Origin: Planctomycetaceae bacterium
GTDB taxonomy: Bacteria > Planctomycetota > Planctomycetia > Pirellulales > UBA1268
Length of the DNA: 52,454 bases
Assembly (NCBI GenBank): GCA_005791575.1
Contig: SXWA01000021.1
Span: forward strand, 1 to 52,454
Direction of reading: 5' to 3'
Positions 44,505-52,454 of this stretch are shown in pieces (position 1 is the stretch's first letter; each line of letters begins with the position of its first letter). The position numbers and the translations under genes were made by a program. The notes beneath the pieces were generated by a model. That model did not search any database. It saw only the letters and a program-made list of their open reading frames with translations, and was not told the DNA's origin.

Positions 44505-45830
44505 ATGCTTGGCCGTCTGCAGCAGGGTGGCGGGGCGCCGGGTGGCGGGCGTCGGGAGTTCCTCCAGGTGGGGGCGCTCGGCGGGCTCGGGTTGTCGCTG
44601 GGATCATTCCTGCGGCTGCAGGCTGCCCGGGCCGACGCCAAGTCGTTCCACCACTTCGATGGCACGGCGAAGAGCGTCATCCACATCTGGCTCCCCGGCG
44701 GCTGGGCGCAGCAGGAGACGTTCGACCCCAAGCCGTTGGCCCCGGTCGAGTACCGCGGCGACATGGCGGCCATCGACACGGTCCTCCCCGGTGTGCAGTT
44801 CAACGAACAATTGGCCCGGTCGGCGAAGATCGCTGACCGGCTCACGGTCGTGCGATCGATGACCCACGGCGAGGCGGCCCACGAGCGCGGCACCCACAAC
44901 ATGTACACGGGCTACCGCCCGAGCCCGGCGCTCACGTTCCCCAGCCTCGGGAGCGTGGTCTCCCACGAACTCGGCCCCCGGGCCGACCTGCCCCCCTACG
45001 TCTGCATCCCGCGTCTGCCGGCGCCCGATGCCGGTGCCGGGTACCTGGGGAGCGGCTACGGTCCGTTCTCGATCGGCTCCGATCCCGCCGACGAGGGCTT
45101 CAAGGTCCGGGACCTCGCGCTGCCGGGGGGGGTCGATGGCAACCGCTTCGCCACGCGGCAGCGGCTCCGCGACGTGGTCGGACGCCACTTCCAACGGCTC
45201 GAGGATTCCGACAACCTGGCGGCGATGGATTCCTTCTATCAACGGGCCTACGCGCTGGTCAGTTCCGACGAGGCCCGCTCGGCGTTCGACATCGCCGCCG
45301 AACCGGCCGCGATCCGCGACGAGTACGGACGCAACCAGGCCGGTCAACGGATGCTGCTCGCGCGGCGCCTGGTCGAGGCGGGGGTGCGCTTCGTGACGCT
45401 GTCGTACGGCGGCTGGGACATGCACCAGAAGATCCGCGACAACATCACCCGCACGGTGCCGCCGTTCGACCAGGCCTTCGCCGCCCTGATCACCGACCTC
45501 GAACGCCGCGGGCTCCTCGCCTCGACGCTCGTGATGGTGTCGAGTGAGTTCGGCCGGACCCCGAAGATCAACAACGACGCCGGTCGCGATCACTGGCCGA
45601 AGGTCTTCAGTGTGGTCCTCGCCGGAGGCGGAATCCGCGCCGGGCAGGTCTACGGCAGTTCCGATGCGATCGCCGCCGACCCCGCCGACAATCCCCTCTC
45701 GATCGAGGATCTGGCCACCACCGTCTACCACTGCCTCGGCATCGTGGCGGAGAAGGAATTGATGGCACCGGGCAACCGGCCGATCGAGATCGTCGATGGC
45801 GGGACGGTCTGCAAGGACCTGCTGGCCTGA
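44505..45830 (+). CDS. DUF1501 domain protein with Tat signal
   Basis: This encodes 441 residues from ATG at 44505, preceded by a GGGGGGCGACGAG stretch. A twin-arginine signal is visible as GRREFLQVGALGGLGLSL (Arg16-Arg17), so the protein is exported folded. The body matches DUF1501: SVIHIWLPGGWAQQETFDPKP, VRSMTHGEAAHERGTHNMYTGY, the central YGGWDMHQKI and VMVSSEFGRTPKIN with a following GRDHWPKVFSV. These conserved His and Asp residues resemble alkaline-phosphatase-like hydrolases. Substrates are unknown. In planctomycetes DUF1501 genes usually neighbour DUF1549/DUF1553 genes, as they do here after one intervening gene. A tandem repeat lies directly downstream. Confidence 0.92.
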   Translation: MLGRLQQGGGAPGGGRREFLQVGALGGLGLSLGSFLRLQAARADAKSFHHFDGTAKSVIHIWLPGGWAQQETFDPKPLAPVEYRGDMAAIDTVLPGVQFNEQLARSAKIADRLTVVRSMTHGEAAHERGTHNMYTGYRPSPALTFPSLGSVVSHELGPRADLPPYVCIPRLPAPDAGAGYLGSGYGPFSIGSDPADEGFKVRDLALPGGVDGNRFATRQRLRDVVGRHFQRLEDSDNLAAMDSFYQRAYALVSSDEARSAFDIAAEPAAIRDEYGRNQAGQRMLLARRLVEAGVRFVTLSYGGWDMHQKIRDNITRTVPPFDQAFAALITDLERRGLLASTLVMVSSEFGRTPKINNDAGRDHWPKVFSVVLAGGGIRAGQVYGSSDAIAADPADNPLSIEDLATTVYHCLGIVAEKELMAPGNRPIEIVDGGTVCKDLLA

Positions 45831-45856
45831 CCGGGGCCGAACACGGTTCGCGGTTC

Positions 45857-45940
45857 GTGCAGCCTTGGCGGATGACCGTGCAGCCTTGGCGGATGACCGT
45901 GCAGCCTTGGCGGATGACCGTGCAGCCTTGGCGGATGACC
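45857..45940. repeat. 21-bp tandem repeat, four exact copies
   Basis: Units begin at 45857, 45878, 45899 and 45920, each starting GTGCAGCCTTGG and ending GGATGACC, with no differences between copies. The array fills most of the 150-base gap between the DUF1501 and PPC genes. The unit is a multiple of three, but no gene reads through it. Confidence 0.95.
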
Positions 45941-45980
45941 GCCTGCTCCACCTGTGTGACGGCCCTCCCCGGAGGATCCT

Positions 45981-48404
45981 GTGACGAGTCCCAGTCGTGT
46001 GCCGCCCGTTCTCCACAGGGTGCGGGCCGGATCGGCCCGCGTGCAACCCCGAGTACTGCTCGGGCTCGCTGTCGCGCTGCTTGTCGGGCATCCGGCGACC
46101 GCGGCCCCGACGATCGACCGGGTCGCCCCCGGCGGTGGGCGCCGGGGCAGTGAGATCGAGATCGTGCTGTCGGGGCGGTCGCTCGCCTCCCCCCAGGAAT
46201 TGTTCTTCGAGGAACCGGGGATCAGCATCCTCGAGGTCGCCGGCATCGATGGAAACCGGGTCCGCGCCCGCCTCGCCATCGCCGCCGACTGCCGACCGGG
46301 CAACCACCGCCTGCGGCTGCGGACGGCCGACGGTCTCTCCGACCTCCGCATGTTCCGTGTCGGCATCCTCGAGCAGGTGACGGAGCAGGAACCCAACGGC
46401 GATGCCGTGACGGCCGGGGTGCTCCCCCTCACCGCCGAAGGCCTGACCGTGGCAGGCGTCATCGGCGCCGGCGACCTCGATTTCTTCAGGGTCCGGGCGG
46501 GGGCCGGCGCCCGGATCGCGGTCGCGGTCGATGGCGTGCGTCTGGACCAGGAGATGTTCGATCCGCACGTGGAGATCGTCGCCGCCGATGGCACCGTGAT
46601 CGCCGATCGCGACGACCATCCGCTGCTCGCCCAGGACACCATGCTGGCCGTCACCGCCCCGGCCGACGGCGACTACTTCATCCGTCTCCGCGAGAGCGCC
46701 TACGGGGGGAGCGACGGCTGTGTCTATCTGCTGCACGTCGGGGGCTTCCCCGTGCCCCATGTCGCCTGGCCACCCGGCGGAACGCCCGGCAGCGAACTCG
46801 ACGTGACGTGGCTCGGCGACCCGGACGGCTCCTTCACCACCCGGGTGCGGGTGCCCGCGGCGGGCGACGCGGCGGGGCTGGCCGACGTGCTGCCGGCACG
46901 CGGCGGCCTGGTCGGGCCGGTGCCCGTGCCGCTGCGTGTGTCGCCGCTGCCCGTGGTCACCGAGGCGGAGCCGGACGATGCCCCCGAGCAGGCCACTCGC
47001 GCCAGCGCACCGGCCGCATTCGTGGGGGTGCTCGGCGTGCCGGGCGACGTCGATTGGCTGCGGGTCGAAGCCCCCGCCGGGAGCGCCTGGCACGTCCGCG
47101 CGTTCGGCCGCCGGCTCGGCTCGCCGGTGGACCTGGTCGTCGCGGCCCATCAGGACGACGCCAAGCGCGGCCGGATCACGTCGAACGACGACGGCGACAG
47201 CCCCGACAGCGTCCTGCGGCTGACGACCCCCGAGACCGGGTCATTCCTCCTCCGGGTCTCCGATCATCAGCGCCGCGGTGGCGCCGACTTCGTCTGGTGG
47301 CTGGAGGTGACCCCGGTGCTCCCCGACGTCCACGTGTCCGTGCCGCCCGGACGCAACAACACCCAGGACCGTCTCGTGGGGAGCGTGCCGCGTGGCAACC
47401 GCACGGCGCTGGTGCTCAATGCCGCGCGCAGCGACTTTGCCGGAGGCGACATCGACCTCCTGTGCCACGACCTGCCCCCCGGCGTGCAGGCCACCGTGCC
47501 ACCGCTGGCGGGCTCCGCCCCGGGCACGCTGGTGGTGCTCGAGGCGCCCTCCGACGCGCCTGAGGCGACGGGTTTGGCACGCTTCGACTGCCTCGCACGG
47601 GAGAGCGGCGGCGGCGTGGCTGCCGGCGCCCGGCTCGGGGGCCTCCGGCAGACGACGGCGCTCGTCTTCGGCCTGCCGAACAACACGGTCTACAGAACGA
47701 GCGTCTCCGACCGGCTTCCCGTCGCGGTGGTGGGCCCCGCCCCCCTGCGTGTCGAGGTCGAGCCACCCCCGGTGCCGCTGGTCCGGGGCGGATCGCTCGA
47801 TCTCATCGTGCACGTCGACCGCGATGCGGGAACGACCGGCAAGGTGCGTCTCGGCTTCCCGTTCAAGCCACCGGGAATCACCGCACAAACCGACGTCGAT
47901 GTTGCCGAGGGGGCGACCACCGGATCGTTCACGGTGAATGCCAAGACCGACGCACCGCTCCGCGAGTGGCCGGTGGTGATCACCGGACTGATCCGCAGCC
48001 GCGACGACGGTGGCCCGATCGTCTCCAGCCGGCCGGTGGGCATCCGGGTCGTCGAACCGATGGTCGAGATGACCGTGGCGCGGGTCGTGGCCGAGGTCGG
48101 GACCGAGACGAAGCTCGTCGGCACCCTCTCCAAGCCCTCCGCCTTCACCGGCACGGCACGCGTCAAGGTTCTCGGCCTTCCGGCCGGTGTCGAGGCACCG
48201 GAGGTGGAACTGTCGGCCGACGCCCGTGAAGTGGTGATCCCGATCATGATCGGACCGAAGGCCCCTCCCGGCAAGCACGACAACATCCTCTGCCAGGTGC
48301 AGGTGCCGCTCGACGGCCACTGGGTGATCCACCGCATGCCGGCGACCCAACTGCGGATCGACCGCCCCCTGCAGACCGCCGCTCTCCCGGAACGAGCCCC
48401 ATGA
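45981..48404 (+). CDS. Exported IPT/PPC-domain protein of the DUF1501/DUF1549 block
   Basis: This encodes 807 residues from GTG at 45981, with GGAGG at 45971-45975. A hydrophobic signal (about 26-42) ends in ATAAPT. An IPT/TIG-like domain comes first (about 43-130: IDRVAPGGGRRGSEIEIVLSG). Two PPC-type beta domains follow, marked by EQEPNGDAV with DLDFFRV and by EAEPDDAPEQAT with DVDWLRV; each has a terminal strand pair such as GDYFIRLRES and GSFLLRVSDH. The C-terminal half is a series of Ig-like beta domains. No catalytic motif is visible. Its ATG neighbour overlaps by ATGA. Such proteins are typical partners of the DUF1549/DUF1553 proteins, perhaps as surface adhesion or substrate-binding modules. 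Confidence 0.85.
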   Translation: MTSPSRVPPVLHRVRAGSARVQPRVLLGLAVALLVGHPATAAPTIDRVAPGGGRRGSEIEIVLSGRSLASPQELFFEEPGISILEVAGIDGNRVRARLAIAADCRPGNHRLRLRTADGLSDLRMFRVGILEQVTEQEPNGDAVTAGVLPLTAEGLTVAGVIGAGDLDFFRVRAGAGARIAVAVDGVRLDQEMFDPHVEIVAADGTVIADRDDHPLLAQDTMLAVTAPADGDYFIRLRESAYGGSDGCVYLLHVGGFPVPHVAWPPGGTPGSELDVTWLGDPDGSFTTRVRVPAAGDAAGLADVLPARGGLVGPVPVPLRVSPLPVVTEAEPDDAPEQATRASAPAAFVGVLGVPGDVDWLRVEAPAGSAWHVRAFGRRLGSPVDLVVAAHQDDAKRGRITSNDDGDSPDSVLRLTTPETGSFLLRVSDHQRRGGADFVWWLEVTPVLPDVHVSVPPGRNNTQDRLVGSVPRGNRTALVLNAARSDFAGGDIDLLCHDLPPGVQATVPPLAGSAPGTLVVLEAPSDAPEATGLARFDCLARESGGGVAAGARLGGLRQTTALVFGLPNNTVYRTSVSDRLPVAVVGPAPLRVEVEPPPVPLVRGGSLDLIVHVDRDAGTTGKVRLGFPFKPPGITAQTDVDVAEGATTGSFTVNAKTDAPLREWPVVITGLIRSRDDGGPIVSSRPVGIRVVEPMVEMTVARVVAEVGTETKLVGTLSKPSAFTGTARVKVLGLPAGVEAPEVELSADAREVVIPIMIGPKAPPGKHDNILCQVQVPLDGHWVIHRMPATQLRIDRPLQTAALPERAP

Positions 48405-50875
48405 CCACCGCGCGCGCACGTGTCCCCACCGCCGTCCTGATGCTCATCGGAGTCGCCACCGCGGGCGCTGCGGCGCCGGACGCTGCGGAGCAGGCGGTGG
48501 CGCTCGAGGTGTTTCCGCCGGCGGTGCGGCTCGACTCCGCGCGTGACCGGCAGCGGATCATCGTCCAGGAGCGCCTGGCCGACGGGCGGACACGCGACGT
48601 GACCGAGCGGGCCACCTGCACCCTCCTTGCCCCGAAGCTCGCGACCGTCGCTGCCGAGGGGGGCGATCTCATGCTCCGCCCCCTCGCCGACGGGGAGGGG
48701 GCCATCCGGCTCTCCCACGGTGCGCTCACGGCGGAGATCCCCCTCTCCGTGGTCTCGGCGACGTCCGACCCGCCGCTCTCGTTCCAGCTCGACGTCATGC
48801 CGGTGTTCGCCCGCGGCGGGTGCAACATGGGGAGTTGCCACGGTGCCGCACGGGGCAAGGACGGATTCCGGCTCTCGCTCTTCGGTTTCGACCCGGCCGG
48901 TGACTATCACCGCATCACCCGCGAGCTGCCCGGGCGGCGCATCGACCTGGCCGACCCCGCGGAGAGTCTCCTGGTGCGGAAGGCGGTCGGCACCGCGCCA
49001 CACACCGGCGGAAAACGGTTCGAGCCCGACAGTGCCCTGGCGAACACGCTCGTCCGCTGGGTGGCGGCCGGCGCCCCCGAAGACCCGACCGGGGTGCCGT
49101 CCCTCACCGGGCTCGACCTCTATCCTCCCCGGGCCCTGCTCGAGGGGACCGGCGCCGGCCAGCGGCTCGTCGCCGTGGCCCGTTTCGCCGATGGCACCGA
49201 CCGCGACGTCACCGATCTGGTCTGGTACGGCACCAACAACGACCGGTCGGCGAAGGTCACGGCCGAGGGTCGCCTCACCAGCGGCGACCGCGGCGAGGCC
49301 TTCATCATGGCCCGCTACGACACGATCACCGTGGGGGTGCCGGTGGTCGTCATCCCCACCGGCCTCGGGCCCCTCCCCGAACCGGCTGTCAACGCCGGTG
49401 CGCCGGGGCAGACATGGATCGACGAATTGGTCAATGCCAAGCTCGCGACCCTGCGGATCGCCCCCTCGCCCGTCTGCGACGACGCCACGTTTCTCCGCCG
49501 CGCGATGATCGACATGGTCGGCCTCGTGCCGACGGCAGCCGAGCGTGAGGCCTTCGTGGCCGACCCGTCGTCCGACAAGCGCGCGCGGCTCGTGGACCGC
49601 CTCCTCGCCCGGCCGGAGTTCGTCGACCTGTGGGTGATGAAGTGGGCGGACATGCTCCAGATCCGCTCGCAGAACAACGTCGTCAGCCCGAAGGGGGCGA
49701 TCCTCTACCACCAGTGGCTCAGCCGGCGGATCACTGCCAACGAGCCGGTGGACCGGATGGTCCGCGACCTGCTCACCGCCTCCGGCGGCACCTTCGAGAA
49801 CCCGCCCACCAACTACTTCCAGCTCGAGCGCAACACCCTCAAGCTCGCCGAGAACGTCGCCCAGGCCTTTCTCGGGATGCGGATCCAGTGCGCCCAGTGC
49901 CACAACCATCCCTTCGACCGCTGGACGATGGACGACTACTACGGCTTCGCCGCCTTCTTCCCGCAGATCGGCCGCAAGCGTGCCGCCGACCCCCGCGAGA
50001 CGATCATCTACGACGCCGGATCGGGCGACGTGAAGCACCCCGTGACGGGCCGCACGGTCGCCCCGAAGTTCCTCGGCGGCGAGTTGCCGCAGGTGGCCGA
50101 CCGTGATCGTCGCGAGGCGCTCGCCGCCTGGATCACCTCCGCCGACAACCCGTACTTCGCCCGCCACGTCGCCAACCTCGCCTGGACCCACTTCTTCGGC
50201 CGCGGCATCGTCAACGAGCCGGACGACGCCCGGGTGAGCAATCCACCGGCGAACGGACCGCTACTTGACGAACTCGGGCGCCGGTTCGCCGCGTCGGGCT
50301 GGGATTTCCGCACCCTCGTCCGCGACATCATGCTGTCGCACGCCTACCAGCGCTCCTGCGAGACGACTCCGTCCAACGCGCTCGACACCACCAATTTCTC
50401 CCACGCCGCCGTGCGGCGGATCCGTGCCGAGGTGCTCCTCGACGTGCTCGCCCAGGTCACCGAGACGCGCACCACCTTTCCGGGGCTGCCGACGGGCGGA
50501 CGGGCCGTGCAGGTCGCCGACGGGCGGACCACCAACTACTTCCTCACCACGTTCGGCCGCGCGACGCGCGAAGACGTGTGCACCTGTGCGGTGCGGATGG
50601 ATCCGAGCCTCTCCCAGGCGCTCCACCTCCTCAACGGCGACGCCGCCAACGATCGCATCGCCCAGGGCAAACTGGTGCCGCGCCTCCTCTCCGACGGCAT
50701 GACACCAACGGCAATCGTCGACGAACTGTTCGCCCGTTGCTACTGCCGGCTGCCGAACGAACGCGAGCGGCAGGAGACGATCGCCATGGTGCTCCAGGCA
50801 CCTGACCGGAAGCAGGCGCTCGAGGACGTCTTCTGGGCGCTGCTCAACTCCCCCGAATTCGTCTTCAACCACTGA
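48401..50875 (+). CDS. DUF1549/DUF1553 protein with Ig-like and cytochrome-type motifs
   Basis: This encodes 824 residues from ATG at 48401, overlapping the preceding stop as ATGA. A signal peptide (about 8-25) is followed by an Ig-like region (about 30-120) and the GCNMGSCHGAARGKDGF stretch, a CX4CH candidate haem site (141-147). A second Ig-like region (about 235-320) precedes DUF1549 (about 340-545), which contains the CAQCHNHPFDRW site (497-501). DUF1553 follows (about 575-810: DNPYFARHVANLAWTHFFGRGI, NPPANGPLLDELGRRF, SHAYQRS). These domains are highly expanded in planctomycetes. They are proposed to act in polysaccharide or other extracellular degradation, but no activity is proven to my knowledge. 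Confidence 0.92.
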   Translation: MTTARARVPTAVLMLIGVATAGAAAPDAAEQAVALEVFPPAVRLDSARDRQRIIVQERLADGRTRDVTERATCTLLAPKLATVAAEGGDLMLRPLADGEGAIRLSHGALTAEIPLSVVSATSDPPLSFQLDVMPVFARGGCNMGSCHGAARGKDGFRLSLFGFDPAGDYHRITRELPGRRIDLADPAESLLVRKAVGTAPHTGGKRFEPDSALANTLVRWVAAGAPEDPTGVPSLTGLDLYPPRALLEGTGAGQRLVAVARFADGTDRDVTDLVWYGTNNDRSAKVTAEGRLTSGDRGEAFIMARYDTITVGVPVVVIPTGLGPLPEPAVNAGAPGQTWIDELVNAKLATLRIAPSPVCDDATFLRRAMIDMVGLVPTAAEREAFVADPSSDKRARLVDRLLARPEFVDLWVMKWADMLQIRSQNNVVSPKGAILYHQWLSRRITANEPVDRMVRDLLTASGGTFENPPTNYFQLERNTLKLAENVAQAFLGMRIQCAQCHNHPFDRWTMDDYYGFAAFFPQIGRKRAADPRETIIYDAGSGDVKHPVTGRTVAPKFLGGELPQVADRDRREALAAWITSADNPYFARHVANLAWTHFFGRGIVNEPDDARVSNPPANGPLLDELGRRFAASGWDFRTLVRDIMLSHAYQRSCETTPSNALDTTNFSHAAVRRIRAEVLLDVLAQVTETRTTFPGLPTGGRAVQVADGRTTNYFLTTFGRATREDVCTCAVRMDPSLSQALHLLNGDAANDRIAQGKLVPRLLSDGMTPTAIVDELFARCYCRLPNERERQETIAMVLQAPDRKQALEDVFWALLNSPEFVFNH

Positions 50876-52454
50876 TGCCCACCCTGCGCCTCTCGTGCCT
50901 GCTGCTCGCCGCCCTGCCCGTGGCCGCCTGGGCTGCCGATCCGCCCGCGCCGACGTTCGAGCGCGATGTCGCCCCGATCTTCCGGGAACGGTGCTGCAGT
51001 TGTCACAACCCCGACCGGAAACGGGGCGGGCTCGATCTGTCGTCGTTTTCCCAGACGTTCGCGGGCGGCAGTTCCGGCGAGGTGGTCGCCCCCGGCGACG
51101 CCGACGCCTCCTACCTCTGGCAGTTGGTGAGCCATGAATCAGAACCGAAGATGCCACCGGAAGCCGACCGGATCCCGGCCGATGCCCTCGACGTGATTCG
51201 CCGGTGGATCGCCGCCGGAGCGATCGAGCGCGACGGCGCGGCGCCGGCCAAGGCCCGGGGCAGCGCGATCGCGATGGCCTCCGGTTCGGTCGTCCGCCCC
51301 GAGGGGCCGCCGGTGCTGCCGCCGCGTCTTCCCAGGGAACCGCTCGCAGTGAGCCGGCGTGCGGGATCGGTCACCGCCCTCGCGGCCTCGCCGCACGGCG
51401 CGGTGGTGGCGGTGGGGGGGCGACGCCAGGTGTTGCTCTACGACGCACTCCGGCGTGAGCTCCTCGGCGTGCTGCCCTTTCCTGAGGGGGTAGCGAAGAC
51501 GGTGCGGTTCTCGCGCTCCGGTCGGCTGCTCATCGCCGGTGGCGGTGTGGCGGCGCAGAGCGGCCGCGTCGTGGTCTGGGATGTCGCCCGCGCCGAGCGG
51601 CTCCTCGAGCTCGGCGACGAGTTCGACGAGGTTCTCGCGGCCGACATCTCGGCCGATCAGCGCCTCGTCGCCCTCGGCGGCCCGGCACGGCGCGTCCGGC
51701 TGCTGCGCACCGCGGATGGCGCGACGGACGCCGACATCGATCGCCACACCGACTGGGTGACGGCGCTCGAGTTCTCCCCCGATGGCCGCCTGCTCGCCAG
51801 CGGCGACCGGGCAGGGAACCTGTTTCTTTGGGAGTCGGCCGGCGCCCGCGAGCACGGTGTCCTCCGCGGCCACAAGGGGGGCATCACGGCGGTCTCGTGG
51901 CGCCCCGACGGGGCCGCCGTCGCGAGCGGTTCGGCCGACGGCACGGTCAAGGTCTGGGATGCGAAGGCCGGCACGCTCGTGAAGGGATGGGATGCCCATG
52001 CCGGCGGCACCGAGGGAGTGGTCTGGCTCGCCGACGGGCGTCTTGCCTCCACGGGTCACGATCGTCGGGTGAAGCTGTGGACGGCGGACGGACGGTTGGA
52101 ACGGACGATTGAGGGTCTCTCGGACATCGGGCTGCGGGTCGCGGCCACCGACGATGCCACCGCGGTGCTCGCCGCCGACTTCAACGGTCGCCTCGTCAGC
52201 GCGCGCACCGCCGACGGTGCGCTCCTCGGTGAGTTCGACACCAACCCCCCACCGCTCGCCGACCGACTCGCCGCGGCCCGGGAGGCGATTGGCACAGCGA
52301 CGGCTGGGGAGACCGACGCGCGGGCCGCCATGGAGGCCGCCGTCGCGGCGCGCGACGCGGCTACCGCGGCCCTGCGGGACGCCGAACAGATGGCGACTGC
52401 CGCACGCGGGGCACTGGAGGCCGCCAGCGCCGTGGCCGCCGCGGCCCGCGCCGA
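50875..52454 (+). CDS. PSCyt1-type cytochrome c fused to WD40 repeats (3' end outside the window)
   Basis: The frame runs from ATG at 50875, which overlaps the previous stop as TGATG, to the right edge, giving 526 residues. A signal peptide (about 4-21) is followed by a PSCyt1-type domain (about 24-115) with FERDVAPIFRERC and one haem site, CCSCH (40-44), then KMPPEADRIPADALDVIRRWI. WD40 repeats run from about 165 to 465, for example VTALEFSPDGRLLASGDRAG and ITAVSWRPDGAAVASGSADG, each followed by a WD or equivalent pair. The last visible 50 residues are Ala-rich and helical, a likely coiled coil. This is the usual fourth member of the planctomycete DUF1501/DUF1549 block. It probably acts as a surface or periplasmic scaffold with electron transfer capacity. 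Confidence 0.9.
   Translation, partial: MPTLRLSCLLLAALPVAAWAADPPAPTFERDVAPIFRERCCSCHNPDRKRGGLDLSSFSQTFAGGSSGEVVAPGDADASYLWQLVSHESEPKMPPEADRIPADALDVIRRWIAAGAIERDGAAPAKARGSAIAMASGSVVRPEGPPVLPPRLPREPLAVSRRAGSVTALAASPHGAVVAVGGRRQVLLYDALRRELLGVLPFPEGVAKTVRFSRSGRLLIAGGGVAAQSGRVVVWDVARAERLLELGDEFDEVLAADISADQRLVALGGPARRVRLLRTADGATDADIDRHTDWVTALEFSPDGRLLASGDRAGNLFLWESAGAREHGVLRGHKGGITAVSWRPDGAAVASGSADGTVKVWDAKAGTLVKGWDAHAGGTEGVVWLADGRLASTGHDRRVKLWTADGRLERTIEGLSDIGLRVAATDDATAVLAADFNGRLVSARTADGALLGEFDTNPPPLADRLAAAREAIGTATAGETDARAAMEAAVAARDAATAALRDAEQMATAARGALEAASAVAAAARA

Noticed and set aside
45857-45940. CRISPR array or coding repeat
   Set aside because: Units abut directly without spacers, and no gene with a start and ribosome site reads through them.

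Overview
The window reads as a chromosomal segment of a high-GC planctomycete, probably a member of the Pirellulales-like Planctomycetia. The evidence is the gene content: DUF1501 and DUF1549/DUF1553 proteins, a PSCyt1-type cytochrome fused to WD40 repeats, several sulfatases, a BBP7-type outer-membrane barrel, an ECF sigma/anti-sigma pair, giant ELWxxDGT-repeat protein with an N-terminal LEPRVLF motif, and many multihaem c-type cytochromes. No rRNA, tRNA, CRISPR array, insertion sequence or prophage gene was recognised. Coding density is high; no gene-free stretch exceeds about 270 bases.

Layout. (1) 1-11949 is a haem-rich region. A minus-strand pair encodes a membrane protein with two H-x13-H pairs (candidate di-haem cytochrome b) followed by a membrane-anchored multihaem cytochrome c cut by the left edge. 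Divergent from it are two tandem pentahaem c554-like cytochromes. After sppA and a DUF3088 gene comes a 1354-residue protein with ten CXXCH sites and a C-terminal LVIVD-type propeller. (2) 12199-20168 holds a small secreted orphan, an FHA-GAF-class III cyclase, a DUF4384 protein, rpe, accD, a four-copy hairpin repeat array, a BBP7 barrel protein and folC. (3) 20210-26620 holds an S41 protease, a LysM protein with a degenerate L,D-transpeptidase-like end, and two divergent phosphohexomutases. (4) 26684-33078 begins with a strongly palindromic element, then an ECF sigma factor, its probable anti-sigma factor, a sulfatase, a YHYH-PEBP fusion and a second sulfatase, the last three coupled by ATGA overlaps. 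(5) 33349-42753 holds an outer-membrane barrel protein, the 1690-residue ELWxxDGT protein and a convergent Ser/Thr kinase. (6) 42876-52454 holds a UvrC lacking its usual C-terminal helix-hairpin-helix domain, then a planctomycete four-gene block: DUF1501, an IPT/PPC protein, DUF1549/DUF1553, and PSCyt1-WD40 running off the right edge.

How genes may work together. The cytochrome b/c pair and divergent c554-like proteins could form a quinol-to-periplasm electron route; this is inference from haem motifs and synteny. The sigma/anti-sigma/sulfatase/YHYH-PEBP block looks like one regulated exported-enzyme operon. The right-hand block is a common but poorly understood planctomycete cassette. Several start codons are best placed by Shine-Dalgarno sequences at GTG or TTG rather than at the first ATG.
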